NCBI GenBank assembly: GCA_937951485.1
Contig: CALEDJ010000039.1
Coordinates: 1 to 62,987, forward strand
Origin: an uncultured bacterium
GTDB taxonomy: Bacteria; Hydrogenedentota; Hydrogenedentia; Hydrogenedentales; CAILVY01
Direction of reading: 5' to 3'
DNA: 62,987 nucleotides
The position numbers and the translations under genes are program-made. Of the stretch, positions 35,242-45,161 are shown piece after piece. Each line of letters begins with the position of its first letter. Position 1 is the first letter of the stretch. The notes below the pieces were generated by a model. It made no database searches, had not been told where the DNA came from, and saw only the letters and a program-made list of their open reading frames with translations.

Positions 35242-35712
35242 ATGCAACCTCTTGAAACAGTAATCGTGCGCCGATTGGCGGCATCACGCACGACATTGGC
35301 CGTGGCGGAATCATGCTCCGGCGGTTTGATTGCACACCGCATCACCAATGTGCCGGGCGCCTCGGCGGTTTTCCTGGGCGGAGTGGTGGCATACTCTAAT
35401 GCGGCGAAGATGACGGTGTTGGGGGTGGGGGAGGAGACCCTGCTTCGGGACGGCGCGGTCAGCGAGGCGACCGCACAGGCGATGGCGGAGGGCGCGCGAG
35501 GGCTTTTCCAAAGTGATTATGCGCTTGCGGCAACGGGCATTGCAGGTCCGGGCGGCGGCACCGCGGAGAAGTCGGTCGGCCTGGTCTATATTGCGGTGTC
35601 ACGCGCGGATGAAACGCGCGTGCAGCGATGTTGTTTTTCCGGCGATCGCGAAAACATCAAGCGGCGGACCGCAGAAACGGCATTAAACATGTTACTGGAG
35701 TGGCTGAGGTGA
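35242..35712 (+). CDS. pncC: nicotinamide-nucleotide amidase (CinA C-terminal type)
   Basis: The 156-residue protein is a stand-alone CinA C-terminal domain, which deamidates NMN to NaMN in pyridine nucleotide salvage. Motifs: VAESCSGGLIAHRIT, FLGGVVAYSNAAK and ATGIAGPGGGTAEKSVGLVYIA. The N-terminal MoCF-like domain of full CinA is absent. It ends one base before dnaE, so the two are probably translated from one message. No strong Shine-Dalgarno is visible. Confidence 0.93.
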   Translation: MQPLETVIVRRLAASRTTLAVAESCSGGLIAHRITNVPGASAVFLGGVVAYSNAAKMTVLGVGEETLLRDGAVSEATAQAMAEGARGLFQSDYALAATGIAGPGGGTAEKSVGLVYIAVSRADETRVQRCCFSGDRENIKRRTAETALNMLLEWLR

Positions 35713-35713
35713 A

Positions 35714-38700
35714 ATGAGTTTTGATTTCGTTCATCTGCATGTGCATTCGGATTACAGCATCCTCGACGGCCTGAACACGCTGCCGCAATTGCTCGACCGC
35801 TGCGAGAAACTGGGAATGGACGCGTGCGCCCTGACCGACCATGGAAACCTCTTCGGGGCCGTGGAGTTCTACAAGACGGCGAAAGGGCGCGGCATCAAGC
35901 CCATCATCGGATCGGAACTGTATGTGGCGCCCGTGCATCGCGCCGAAAAAAGCCCCAACGCGGCGGGCGCGCCGTATCATCACATGCTGCTGCTCTGTGA
36001 AAACGAAACGGGCTATCATAACCTCTGCCGCCTGAGCACCTTCGGCTATCTTGAAGGGTTCTATCACCGGCCCCGCGTGGATGATGAATTGCTGGCCAAA
36101 TACCACGAAGGACTTATCGCCACGAGCGGCTGCGTGGGAGGACGCATCCCGCAGGCCATCCTGAACGAAAACCTCGACGCCGCGCACGCACACGTCAGAA
36201 AGTACATGGAGATTTTCGGGAAAGACAATTTTCTGATAGAGGTCATGGACCATGGATTGCCGGAAGAACGGCGTGTCAATCCCGTGTTGATGGAGATGGC
36301 GAAGCAGTACGGCCTGACACTGGTGGCGACCAATGATGCCCATTACCTCGACCGCGAGGATTTTGAGGCGCATGAGGTTCTGCTGTGCGCCCAGACACAA
36401 ACCACCATGGAAGACCCCAACCGCTTCCGCTTCCAGAATGATGAGTTCTACTTTCGCTCCCCACAGGAAATGGAACGCCTCTTCGCCTCGTGTCCGGAAG
36501 CGCTCCGCAACACGCGAAGCGTCGCGGATCGTTGCAACGCAAAGATTCCTCTCAACCAGAGCCTGATCCCGAAATTCGTGCCGCCGGACGGTCGCTCGAA
36601 GGAGGAGTTCCTCCATGATCTGGTGATGCAAGGACTGCCACGGCGATATGGGACGCCCGTGCCTTCAGACATTCTCGAACGGGCCCGCTTCGAGTTGCAG
36701 GTCATCGAAGAAATGAAATTTGTGGATTATTTCCTTGTGGTGTGGGATTTAATTCGCTATGCGCGGGACGCCGGGATTCCCGTGGGTCCCGGACGCGGTT
36801 CCGGGGCCGGCAGCATTGTGGCATACGCCCTGCACATCACCAACATTGATCCCATTCGCTATAACCTGCTCTTTGAACGTTTCCTGAATCCCGCCCGCAT
36901 TTCCATGCCCGACTTCGACATTGATTTCTGTTTCAACCGCCGCGATGAAATGATTAAATATGCCCGGGACCGCTACGGCGCGGACAATGTCAGCCAGATC
37001 ATCACCTTTGGCCGCATGCTTGCCCGCCAGGTGATCCGCAATGTGGGGCGCGTGCTCGCCATGCCCTATGGCGAAGTGGACCGCATCGCCAAACTCATTC
37101 CCGAAGAACTCAAAATCACCCTGAAAAGCGCCCTGGAAAAAGAACCGGACCTCCGGCGCATGATCGCCGAAGACCCGCAAGTCGCCCGGCTCTGGCGACT
37201 GGCGGAGCGCCTCGAAGGCACCATAAACAACTGCGGCACCCACGCGGCCGGCGTGGTGATCTGCGACCAGCCCCTGACCGACCATATCGCCCTCTTCAAA
37301 GCGCCCAACTCCGACACCGTATGTACGCAGGTGGAGATGAAGGGGGTCGAAGACATCGGCCTGCTGAAGATGGACTTTCTGGGGCTGCGCACGCTCACGG
37401 TGGTGCATGAGGCCGCGCGGCTGGTCAAACAGCATCGCGGGATTTCCATAGACATTGACAACCTGGAACCCAATGACGAAGCCACCTACGAACTGCTCCG
37501 GTCCGGCCAGACCACCGGTGTTTTCCAGTTGGAAAGCCCCGGGATGCGTGATCTCGCCAAGCGTATCGGCCTGCAAAGCCTGGAGGAAATATGCGCGCTC
37601 GTGGCGCTCTACCGCCCCGGCCCAATGCAGTTTATTGACACTTATGTCGAAAACAAGTACCACCCCGAACGTATCCGTTATGACCATCCCAAATTGGAGC
37701 CTATCCTGAAAGAAACCTACGGCATCGCCCTGTATCAGGAGCAGGTCATGCAGATCGTGCAGGCGCTCGCGGGGTTCTCATTGGGGGAAGCCGACATTCT
37801 CCGCCGCGCCATGGGCAAGAAGAAGGCCGACCTCATGGCGGAGCAGCGGGGCCAGTTTGTCGAAGGCTGCCTGAAAAACGGCATCCCCGCCAAACTCGCC
37901 TCTGAACTCTTCGATAAGATTGAGACTTTCGCCGGATACGGCTTCAATAAATCCCACAGCATGGCCTATGCGTTCGTAGCCTACCAGACCGCATATCTCA
38001 AAGCGCATTACCCGGTCGAATTCATGTGCGCCTTGCTCACCAGCGAATTCGACAATCTGAACAAGGTCGCGGTCTATGTCGAGGAATGTCGCCGGCTGAA
38101 TATTGATGTACTGCCACCGGACGTAAACAAGAGTTTCACGGGGTTTTCCGTGGAAGGCAATGCCATACGCTTCGGATTGAGCGCAATCAAAAACGTGGGG
38201 GTGGGACCTAGCGACGCCGTCGTCAAGGAACGCGAGGCTCGTGGTCCGTTCAAGGATGTCTTCGATTTCTGCCGCCGCCTGGAATCGCGCACCGCGAACA
38301 AGCGGTTCCTGGAAAGCCTGAACAAAGCGGGCGGCTTCGCCAGCACGGGATGGAACCGGCGTCAGGTCGAGGCCGTGATCGAAAGCGCTCTGTGCGAAGC
38401 GCAGATCGCCCAACGCGATCGCGATTCGGGGCAGACCTCGCTCTTCGAACTGACCGGCATGGAAAGCGTCACCGAAACCATCCACGTCAAGCCGGACCTC
38501 CCCGAATGGCCTGAATACGAACTATTGCAAACCGAAAAAGAAATGCTCGGCCTGTACGTCACCAACCATCCGCTCCAGCGCCACGCCGATACCCTGCGCC
38601 GCTTCAGCACCCTCGACATGAACGCTCTGCCCTACCTGCCGGAGGGGCTGGAAGTTTCCTTCGGCGGCATCATCACACAACTGAAGACCCACATCTCCGG

Positions 38701-39238
38701 CAGGGGGAAAATGGCTTTTCTCATGCTGGAATCGCTTGAAAGCCGCTGCGAGGTGACAATATTCAGCGACTTGTATGAACAAAAAGCCGGTTTGCTCATG
38801 CAAGACGAAATCATCATGGTTCGCGCCCGTGTCAGTGTGAGAAACAGCACCCCCAGCCTTGTGGCGCTGGATGTGTTTCCCATCGCCGACGCCGAAAAAT
38901 TCCTGTGCTCCGCCCTGCATGTCCGGGTGCCCGGCGACCGACTCAAGGACGGATTCGCGCAACGACTCGCTGAACTGCTGGGAGCGCATCGCGGTTCGTG
39001 CGACGTCTATCTGCACTGCGCAACATCGGAATTTGAGGAAGTGATTATCCACGCAACCAGCGCCTGCCGCGTCGCGCCCAGCCGCGCCCTTCGCGCCGCC
39101 ATCGAAGCGCTGACAGGCGAAAACACGGTGTGGTGCTCCGCAGGCATGGGACTCCCCAGCCACGCCCAGCCCAGGATCAGCGTTCCAGAACAGCCGCGCT
39201 GGAAGCGCCCTAAATTGGAACCCGAAGAAGACGATTGA
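35714..39238 (+). CDS. dnaE: DNA polymerase III alpha subunit
   Basis: The 1174-residue replicative polymerase has an N-terminal PHP domain (FVHLHVHSDYSILDG, ALTDHGNLFGAVEFY), the C-family polymerase core with GRGSGAGSIVAYAL and catalytic aspartates Asp400 and Asp402 in MPDFDIDF, the thumb/fingers with FAGYGFNKSHSMAYA, a helix-hairpin-helix and an OB-fold domain (about 975-1060). Size matches DnaE1 (about 1160). The start is one base after the pncC stop. It is the main chromosomal replicase; no second polymerase is in the window. Confidence 0.98.
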   Translation: MSFDFVHLHVHSDYSILDGLNTLPQLLDRCEKLGMDACALTDHGNLFGAVEFYKTAKGRGIKPIIGSELYVAPVHRAEKSPNAAGAPYHHMLLLCENETGYHNLCRLSTFGYLEGFYHRPRVDDELLAKYHEGLIATSGCVGGRIPQAILNENLDAAHAHVRKYMEIFGKDNFLIEVMDHGLPEERRVNPVLMEMAKQYGLTLVATNDAHYLDREDFEAHEVLLCAQTQTTMEDPNRFRFQNDEFYFRSPQEMERLFASCPEALRNTRSVADRCNAKIPLNQSLIPKFVPPDGRSKEEFLHDLVMQGLPRRYGTPVPSDILERARFELQVIEEMKFVDYFLVVWDLIRYARDAGIPVGPGRGSGAGSIVAYALHITNIDPIRYNLLFERFLNPARISMPDFDIDFCFNRRDEMIKYARDRYGADNVSQIITFGRMLARQVIRNVGRVLAMPYGEVDRIAKLIPEELKITLKSALEKEPDLRRMIAEDPQVARLWRLAERLEGTINNCGTHAAGVVICDQPLTDHIALFKAPNSDTVCTQVEMKGVEDIGLLKMDFLGLRTLTVVHEAARLVKQHRGISIDIDNLEPNDEATYELLRSGQTTGVFQLESPGMRDLAKRIGLQSLEEICALVALYRPGPMQFIDTYVENKYHPERIRYDHPKLEPILKETYGIALYQEQVMQIVQALAGFSLGEADILRRAMGKKKADLMAEQRGQFVEGCLKNGIPAKLASELFDKIETFAGYGFNKSHSMAYAFVAYQTAYLKAHYPVEFMCALLTSEFDNLNKVAVYVEECRRLNIDVLPPDVNKSFTGFSVEGNAIRFGLSAIKNVGVGPSDAVVKEREARGPFKDVFDFCRRLESRTANKRFLESLNKAGGFASTGWNRRQVEAVIESALCEAQIAQRDRDSGQTSLFELTGMESVTETIHVKPDLPEWPEYELLQTEKEMLGLYVTNHPLQRHADTLRRFSTLDMNALPYLPEGLEVSFGGIITQLKTHISGRGKMAFLMLESLESRCEVTIFSDLYEQKAGLLMQDEIIMVRARVSVRNSTPSLVALDVFPIADAEKFLCSALHVRVPGDRLKDGFAQRLAELLGAHRGSCDVYLHCATSEFEEVIIHATSACRVAPSRALRAAIEALTGENTVWCSAGMGLPSHAQPRISVPEQPRWKRPKLEPEEDD

Positions 39239-39274
39239 ATCTTCTCGCGGCATGACCGTTTCGGCTTCATTTTC

Positions 39275-39301
39275 CGACAGACTGAAGCCTGTGCTCCAGA
39301 A
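39275..39301. repeat. short dispersed hairpin repeat, copy 2
   Basis: This is the second copy of the 27-bp element at 16426-16452, with four differences, centred on CAGACTGAAGCCTG. It lies 37 bp after the dnaE stop. Confidence 0.6.
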
Positions 39302-39376
39302 AACTGCGCAGCGCATTTGCATTGCCCGAACGTCGCGGCGTAGGCTGTGCAGGCAACAGCAAAAAGGAACCCCCCG

Positions 39377-40432
39377 ATGAAAGCCCCCATTGGCGTCGGC
39401 GTGTTAAGTTTCGCCCACGGTCACGTCGGCCTGTACGCGGAAGTGATGAAACATTTCGACGATGTCCGGCTTGTTGCCGCTTACGACGATGACCCCACGC
39501 GCGGACAGGCCGTGTGCGCCGCCACGGGCATGCGCTACACGCCGCATGTCGAGGATGTGCTGGACAACCCCGACGTGCAGGCGGTGATGATCGGCAGCGA
39601 AACGAGCCGCCACGAGGAGTTGACGGTGGCGGCGGCGCACGCGGGAAAACACATTCTCCTGCAAAAACCGATGGCCTTCACCCTCGATGCCTGCGACCGT
39701 ATCATCGCCGCCGTGGAAAAGGCCGGCATCCATTTTTCAATGGCTTTTCAAATGCGCCATGACCCCGCCAACATGCGCATCCGCGAGATTGTCCAATCCG
39801 GAATCCTGGGCGACATCGCCATAATTCGACGGCGGCACTGCATCGGCGTGCTGCTCATGGATGCATTCATCAACGGCCCCACCCACTGGCACCTTGAAGC
39901 GGACAAGAACAAGGGCATGTTCATGGATGATGCAGTGCACGCCGCCGACTGGTTTCACTGGATTTTCGGAAAGCCGACCAGCGTGCTGGCCGAGATCGAC
40001 AATGTCATCACCAGTATCGCCCCCGATGACTGCGGCGTGGCGATCTACCGTTTCAGCAAAGGAGAGATGGGGATCCTGCTTAACAGTTCCGTGGTGTTGG
40101 CGGCAGAGAACACAACGGAGATTTACGGACGCAACGGATGTCTGATCCAGAACTACGGCGACGGGCCATCCTGTGCGCTGCCGCGCCCGCCCGACAGCCC
40201 CGCCATCAAGGTCTTTCGCCACGGGACCGCCGGTTGGGAACCGCAGGATGTGCCCGTGCCGCCCGGCGGACAGGCCGACCGCATCCGGAACGTGCCCCGG
40301 CCGTGGGTGGACAGTCTCATTCACGAGACCCCCCCGCACGCCACCGCGCAGGACGGGCGTGTTGCGACGGAAATGATCCTCGGCGCCTACCAGTCGTCAG
40401 AAACAGGACGGCGCGTGAAGTTCCCCCTCTGA
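39377..40432 (+). CDS. Gfo/Idh/MocA-family oxidoreductase
   Basis: The 351-residue protein has an N-terminal Rossmann fold (VGVLSFAHGHVGLYAEV) and a C-terminal substrate domain (from about 125) typical of Gfo/Idh/MocA NAD(P)-dependent sugar or inositol dehydrogenases. The usual E-K-P active-site triplet reads Q96-K97-P98 (ILLQKPMAF), keeping the catalytic Lys. MFMDDAVHAADWFHWIFG supplies the second conserved Asp/His region. The start at 39377 has AAAGGA upstream. It is not clearly in an operon, so its sugar substrate is unknown. Confidence 0.9.
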   Translation: MKAPIGVGVLSFAHGHVGLYAEVMKHFDDVRLVAAYDDDPTRGQAVCAATGMRYTPHVEDVLDNPDVQAVMIGSETSRHEELTVAAAHAGKHILLQKPMAFTLDACDRIIAAVEKAGIHFSMAFQMRHDPANMRIREIVQSGILGDIAIIRRRHCIGVLLMDAFINGPTHWHLEADKNKGMFMDDAVHAADWFHWIFGKPTSVLAEIDNVITSIAPDDCGVAIYRFSKGEMGILLNSSVVLAAENTTEIYGRNGCLIQNYGDGPSCALPRPPDSPAIKVFRHGTAGWEPQDVPVPPGGQADRIRNVPRPWVDSLIHETPPHATAQDGRVATEMILGAYQSSETGRRVKFPL

Positions 40433-40450
40433 TTCGCACCGGATACTGAA

Positions 40451-40489
40451 AACAACATGCTTTCAGTACGTTGTTCACGCTTCAGCGTG
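40451..40489 (+). terminator. tandem small hairpins after the oxidoreductase gene
   Basis: AACAAC (40451-40456) pairs with GTTGTT (40470-40475), directly followed by CACGC-TTCA-GCGTG (40476-40489). There is no T-run, so termination is uncertain. Confidence 0.3.
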
Positions 40490-40690
40490 CGGGGGTCGAG
40501 CGCAGCCTTGTGAGTCCTTGCGTCCATAAAAGCCCATTGCAAAGGATCAACAGTCGCAAGAGTCTTGCAACGGGCTGCCGGCATAATGAAGCATGAACGA
40601 CATACTGCACCGAACCCGCGGTGTAACTTTTTTCGACGGATCGGCAATACACGATGATTGTTCTTCGCGCTGTCGCGCCCACCCTGCCGT

Positions 40691-42049
40691 TCACTTTTTC
40701 CGCTCTGCCAGCGGCACATAATGCCGCATCTCGGCGACGCTCTTGTAGGCGGGACGGATGATTTTCCCGGCGTTGGCGAGTTCCTCGATGCGATGCGCGC
40801 TCCAGCCGGCGATACGGGCCATGGCGAACAGGGGCGTGAACAGTTCGGTCGGAATGTCCAGCAGGCGATACAGAAATCCTGAATAGAAATCAATGTTGGC
40901 GCTGACGCCCTTGTACATCTTGCGGACATGACCGATCACTTCCGGAGCGAGTTTCGCCACTTTTTCGTAGAGACGCATTTCATCCATCAGCCCTTTTTCC
41001 GCGGCCAGCCTTTCCACATGGTCCTGGAGAATCAGCGCGCGGGGGTCCGAGACGGAATAGACGGCATGACCGATGCCATAGATGAGGCCGGAGCGATCAA
41101 AGGCCTCTTTGTTCAACAGTTTGAGAAGATAATCTTCGATCTGGCGGTCATCTTCCCAGTCCTTCACATTTTTCTTCAGGTCCTCGAACATCTGTACGAC
41201 CTTGATGTTGGCGCCGCCGTGGCGCGGCCCTTTGAGCGAACCCATGGCCGCGGCGATGGCGGAATAGGTGTCGGTACCACTTGAGGTGACCACATGGACC
41301 GTGAATGAAGAGTTGTTGCCGCCGCCATGTTCGGCGTGCAGCACCAGCGCCAGGTCCAGCAATTGCGCTTCCAGCGGGGTGTACTGGCTGTCATGGCGCA
41401 ACATGTGCAGGAAATTGGCCGCGGTGGGCAATTCCGGATTTGGGCTGTGAATGACCAGACTTTTGTTGCCGTACTGATACGAATATGCCTGATAACTGTA
41501 CGCCGCCAGGAGGGGGAAAGTGGCAATCAGCACAATGCACTGGCGCAATACATTTTCGATACTGATGTCATCGGCGCATTCATCGCCGACATACAACGCC
41601 AATACATTCTGCGCCATGGCGTTCATGACGTCGCGGCTGGCCAGTTTGAGGATGGCGTCATGGACAAAATTTTCCGGCAGCGCCCGGTTGGTTGCCAGCA
41701 GACGCTGGAAACGCGCCAGTTCCCCGCTGTCCGGCAGTTCGCCGAACAGCAGGAGATAGCATGTCTCCTCGAAGCCTTCGCGTCCTTCGGCAAGAAACCC
41801 TTGGACAATTTCATTGATGTCAATGCCCCGGTAGATGAGGCGCCCCGGACCCGGCACCGTCGAATCACCCACCTGTGTCTGGGCCTGCACCTCGCCGATC
41901 TGGGTCAACCCGGCGAGCACCCCCTTGCCGGAAATGTCCCGCAATCCCCGCTTGACGTCATATTTCGCATACAACGAGGAATCAACCAGACTGCTCGATA
42001 CTGCCATGTCACACAGTCGTTTCAGCCACTCTTTGTCGTTCTGTGTCAT
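40691..42049 (-). CDS. gltA: citrate synthase
   Basis: The 452-residue protein condenses oxaloacetate and acetyl-CoA. Catalytic residues are His277 (SLKGPRHGGAN), His328 (YGIGHAVY) and Asp387 (SANIDFYSG), equivalent to E. coli His264/His305/Asp362. The type is the longer bacterial form with an N-terminal extension (about 1-60). The start at 42049 has CTGGAG eight bases upstream. It is divergent from the zinc-ribbon membrane protein. Whether it feeds a full TCA cycle cannot be told from the window. Confidence 0.93.
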   Translation of the reverse strand: MTQNDKEWLKRLCDMAVSSSLVDSSLYAKYDVKRGLRDISGKGVLAGLTQIGEVQAQTQVGDSTVPGPGRLIYRGIDINEIVQGFLAEGREGFEETCYLLLFGELPDSGELARFQRLLATNRALPENFVHDAILKLASRDVMNAMAQNVLALYVGDECADDISIENVLRQCIVLIATFPLLAAYSYQAYSYQYGNKSLVIHSPNPELPTAANFLHMLRHDSQYTPLEAQLLDLALVLHAEHGGGNNSSFTVHVVTSSGTDTYSAIAAAMGSLKGPRHGGANIKVVQMFEDLKKNVKDWEDDRQIEDYLLKLLNKEAFDRSGLIYGIGHAVYSVSDPRALILQDHVERLAAEKGLMDEMRLYEKVAKLAPEVIGHVRKMYKGVSANIDFYSGFLYRLLDIPTELFTPLFAMARIAGWSAHRIEELANAGKIIRPAYKSVAEMRHYVPLAERKK

Positions 42050-42256
42050 GTTCAGTCTCCAGGGTTGTTGTCTGCACTGTTTTGTCTTCGGTGCCTCCAG
42101 ATGAATTTGGACCCGATTGCCCATTATGCCTGATTCCTGATGTCCAGGCAATTCCCCGATGCGTTCACCGCCGCGCGGCTATGCGCCTGTCGCAGAAACG
42201 GACATCGCTTCCGCCCGTTTTGTCGCGCCGCTTCTCTGAGTCTCCTTACTGAAGGA

Positions 42257-42284
42257 ATGGTATTATTGCCAGTGGGAATACCAT
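42257..42284 (+). promoter_or_regulatory. 8-bp inverted repeat just before a ribosome binding site
   Basis: ATGGTATT (42257-42264) and AATACCAT (42277-42284) are perfectly complementary with a 12-nt loop. The element abuts the AAGGAG of the downstream gene, so it could act as an operator or a translation-controlling stem. Confidence 0.4.
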
Positions 42285-42301
42285 GAAGGAGCAACGCGCT
42301 G

Positions 42302-43312
42302 ATGGAACGCGTGGTGTATTGCGGATGCGGCGGGCGCATGCGCGCCCCGGAATCTGCATTGGGCATGCAGGGTGTCTGTGTGCGATGCGGAAACACCATC
42401 GTTGTAGGCGAACAGAACAGTTTTCCTCTGCTCGACATGCCGCATCCGCTGCCGCCCCTGGCGGACATCAAAACGATGCCCCGGGCTGCGCCCGCGCACC
42501 GGGATGCGCGCCATACGCCGGATTCAGGGATATCTCCGTCGGCCTATGCGGCTCCCGCTGCGAAGTCGTATGCCTGTGCGCGATGTGGCAGAACATTTCG
42601 CGGCGCATGGGACCGCAACAGAAGCGCCGAGGGCGAGATATGCCATATCTGCGCGCGACGGCTTGACACCCAGGCGCCGCCGCCGCAACCGGCTCAGACG
42701 CCACCGCATCCTCTGCGCGATTTCGCCCATCCGCAGGACCGGCATGTGGGCGCGCCACAAGTGATAAAGCGTGGATTTGTTGGGCGGATGCTCGAACCGC
42801 TGCGCCCTGTGTGGGAGGACTGGCGCATCGGCGGCGCCGCGTTGGCGGGGGTCGCCGTTATGGGTATTCTGCTGGCGGACCGCTTTCCCGTAGCGGAATA
42901 TATCGCCGAACTCTTCGCGGCCCCCGCGGACCTGGATTCCGCCGCAATTGCCCCGTGGGTCTACTGGTTGGCCCTTGCGTTGGTGCTGTTGCGTCCGGTC
43001 GTGCAACATTTCATCATGTTGTACATGCTGCTTGCATGGTGCGACGCGCTGCCGAACGACACCTTTGCGAAGAATCTGATCGCCCTGGGTGCGGTAGCCG
43101 TCCTATTGGCGTTGATAGGTTGGTGTGCAATGATGCTGCCAATTCTTGGCTTTATCCTGGCCGTGGTGTTACAGGTCTATTTCGTGGTTCATCTGTATGA
43201 CTTGAACCTGGAACAGGCCATGCGCATGTTCCCCTGCTGGTTCCTCGCCTGGCTGTTTTCGAGAACCGGATTTGCGCTCTTGATGGGCGTGGCCGCGGCC
43301 CTGGTGATTTGA
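42302..43312 (+). CDS. zinc-ribbon membrane protein
   Basis: The 336-residue protein has two N-terminal zinc-ribbon motifs (YCGCGG...GVCVRCGN and ACARCGRTF...EICHICARR), a proline-rich linker, then four membrane helices (about 175-336: ALAGVAVMGILLA, WVYWLALALVLL, LIALGAVAVLLALIGW and LGFILAVVLQVYFVV). The layout resembles Yip1-like or zinc-ribbon-plus-membrane proteins of unknown function. AAGGAG precedes the start. No motif shows an enzymatic role. Confidence 0.75.
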   Translation: MERVVYCGCGGRMRAPESALGMQGVCVRCGNTIVVGEQNSFPLLDMPHPLPPLADIKTMPRAAPAHRDARHTPDSGISPSAYAAPAAKSYACARCGRTFRGAWDRNRSAEGEICHICARRLDTQAPPPQPAQTPPHPLRDFAHPQDRHVGAPQVIKRGFVGRMLEPLRPVWEDWRIGGAALAGVAVMGILLADRFPVAEYIAELFAAPADLDSAAIAPWVYWLALALVLLRPVVQHFIMLYMLLAWCDALPNDTFAKNLIALGAVAVLLALIGWCAMMLPILGFILAVVLQVYFVVHLYDLNLEQAMRMFPCWFLAWLFSRTGFALLMGVAAALVI

Positions 43313-43322
43313 GCAGATGCCC

Positions 43323-44177
43323 TCAGCCCTTCACCGCGCCGAGTTGGATGCCCTGCACGAGGTATTTCTGCATCACCAGGAACAGGATGATCAACGGCAG
43401 GATGTTCATCACCGACGCAGCCATGATCAGGTTGGTCTGCCGCCCGTATATGGTGTCGAAGTAGAGCATGCCGACGGGCAGGGTTCGCAGGTGTTCGCTC
43501 TTGATCAGCACCAGCGGCCAGAAGAAACTCCCGTAATTCCCCATGAACGTGAAAATGGACAGAACGATCAAGCCCGGACGCGACAGCGGCAGAATGATGT
43601 CCCAGAAAATTCGCCAGTGCGATGCGCCGTCAATCGTGGCTGCTTCGTCGAGCGAGGGGGGGATGGTCATCATGAATTGGCGCAGGAGAAAGGTGCCGAA
43701 GGCGGTGAATGACGCCGGGACGATAAGACCCATGTAAGAATCGAGCAGGTGCAGTTTCACCATGAGCGCGTAGTTGGGGATCATGGTCACCACGCCCGGC
43801 ACCATCATGGTGCCCAGGTACAGTTTGAAGACGTGGTCGCGCCCCGGCCAGCGCATGCGCGAAAAGGCGTAGGCCGCGAACGCGCTGGTCAGGCACGAGA
43901 GGAAAGTCACCCACGCCGCCACGAACACGCTGTTGAAATAGTAGCGCTTGAATGAGATGTCCTTGTGGTTGAGCACTTCCGCGTAATTGTCGAAGCGCCA
44001 CTCCGTCGGAATGGGGTTGATCGCCTGCACCTCGCCAAGCGGCTTGAGACTGGTCAACAGCATCCACAGGAACGGCGCCAACGTGGTGAGCGCGAAGGCG
44101 GCCAGGACGACGTGGGTGAATATGCGCCCCGCGCCGACGCGCCGTCGTCCGCTTTTCTTGCGCTCAGTAGTTGACAT
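43323..44177 (-). CDS. carbohydrate ABC transporter permease (MalG type)
   Basis: This 284-residue inner-membrane protein has six helices and the ATPase-coupling EAA loop EAATIDGASHWRIFWDIILP typical of MalG/LacG-type sugar permeases. It is the second of two permeases; its start overlaps the MalF-type gene by 14 nt. No ATPase or solute-binding protein is encoded nearby, so the importer must use a shared ATPase (MsmK/MalK-like) and a binding protein from elsewhere (inference). The neighbouring DUF2961 gene suggests an oligosaccharide substrate. Confidence 0.93.
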   Translation of the reverse strand: MSTTERKKSGRRRVGAGRIFTHVVLAAFALTTLAPFLWMLLTSLKPLGEVQAINPIPTEWRFDNYAEVLNHKDISFKRYYFNSVFVAAWVTFLSCLTSAFAAYAFSRMRWPGRDHVFKLYLGTMMVPGVVTMIPNYALMVKLHLLDSYMGLIVPASFTAFGTFLLRQFMMTIPPSLDEAATIDGASHWRIFWDIILPLSRPGLIVLSIFTFMGNYGSFFWPLVLIKSEHLRTLPVGMLYFDTIYGRQTNLIMAASVMNILPLIILFLVMQKYLVQGIQLGAVKG

Positions 44178-45126
44178 AACGGCTCCCGAAACGCCAATTT
44201 ACCAGCGTAATGGCGAACACGATGGCGAAAAGCACCCACGCCACCGCCGACGCGTAACCCATCTGAAATTCCTCGAAGGCCTTGATGTAGATGTAATACG
44301 AGAGCGTGGTGGTGGTCCGGGCCGGTCCGCCCAGGGTCATCACCCGCGCCTGCTCGAAGCCGCCCTGCAAGCCGCCGATGAAACTCATGATCACGATAAA
44401 GAAGGTCGTGGGCGCCAGTTGCGGCCAGGTGACATGCCGGAATTTCGCCCATGTCCCTGCCCCATCCATTTCCGCCGCCTCATACAATTCCTGCGGAATA
44501 TTCGAGATACCCGCGAGATAGAGCAGCATGTTCGCCCCGCCAATCGTGGTCCAGATGCCCATGATGATGATGGCGTCGCGCGCGCCGAGACCAAATTGCG
44601 ACCACTCGATGCCGACATACTCGACCGCCAGCCCCAACAGGTTCCTGGTGGAGGCGAGCCATTGCGGCGGCTGCAAATCTGCATGCGGGCGAATCAAATC
44701 CAGCGCATGATCCAGCACCACATTGATGGGACCAAAGGACGGATTGTACAGCGCCTTCCATAGAATGAGCAGCGCCACGCCCGCGGTGAAACTCGGCAGG
44801 TAGAACAACGTGCGGTACGCCACCACGCCGCGAATTTTCCGGCTGAGCGCCACTGCCAGCAGAAGTGATCCTGCAATCGAAACCGGCATGCCCAGCATCA
44901 GGTAAACCGTGTTGATGAAATAAAGCCAGAATTCCTGAGAAGAGAACAATTTCGCGAAGTTTTCCAACCCCACCCAGCGCAGGGGAACCGTGCGCATCAG
45001 GTTCCAGTTCGTGAAGGATGCGCCCAGCGAGAAAAGCACCGGACCAAGCATGAACACGCCAAAGCCCAGAAAATTGGGCAACAGAAAGAGCATCGCGATG
45101 ATGGTGGTGGATTGCCCTTTCCTCAT
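44164..45126 (-). CDS. carbohydrate ABC transporter permease (MalF type)
   Basis: The 320-residue inner-membrane protein has six helices beginning IIAMLFLLPNFLGFGVFML and the EAA loop EAAEMDGAGTWAKFRHVTWP. It is the partner of the MalG-type permease immediately downstream. AGGAGG lies close to the start. It lies 35 nt after the DUF2961 gene in the same direction, so all three probably form one operon for uptake and processing of a saccharide. Confidence 0.93.
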   Translation of the reverse strand: MRKGQSTTIIAMLFLLPNFLGFGVFMLGPVLFSLGASFTNWNLMRTVPLRWVGLENFAKLFSSQEFWLYFINTVYLMLGMPVSIAGSLLLAVALSRKIRGVVAYRTLFYLPSFTAGVALLILWKALYNPSFGPINVVLDHALDLIRPHADLQPPQWLASTRNLLGLAVEYVGIEWSQFGLGARDAIIIMGIWTTIGGANMLLYLAGISNIPQELYEAAEMDGAGTWAKFRHVTWPQLAPTTFFIVIMSFIGGLQGGFEQARVMTLGGPARTTTTLSYYIYIKAFEEFQMGYASAVAWVLFAIVFAITLVNWRFGSRYVNY

Positions 45127-45161
45127 GGTCCTCCTAACCTGGGCGGGGTTATCCGGCCCGT

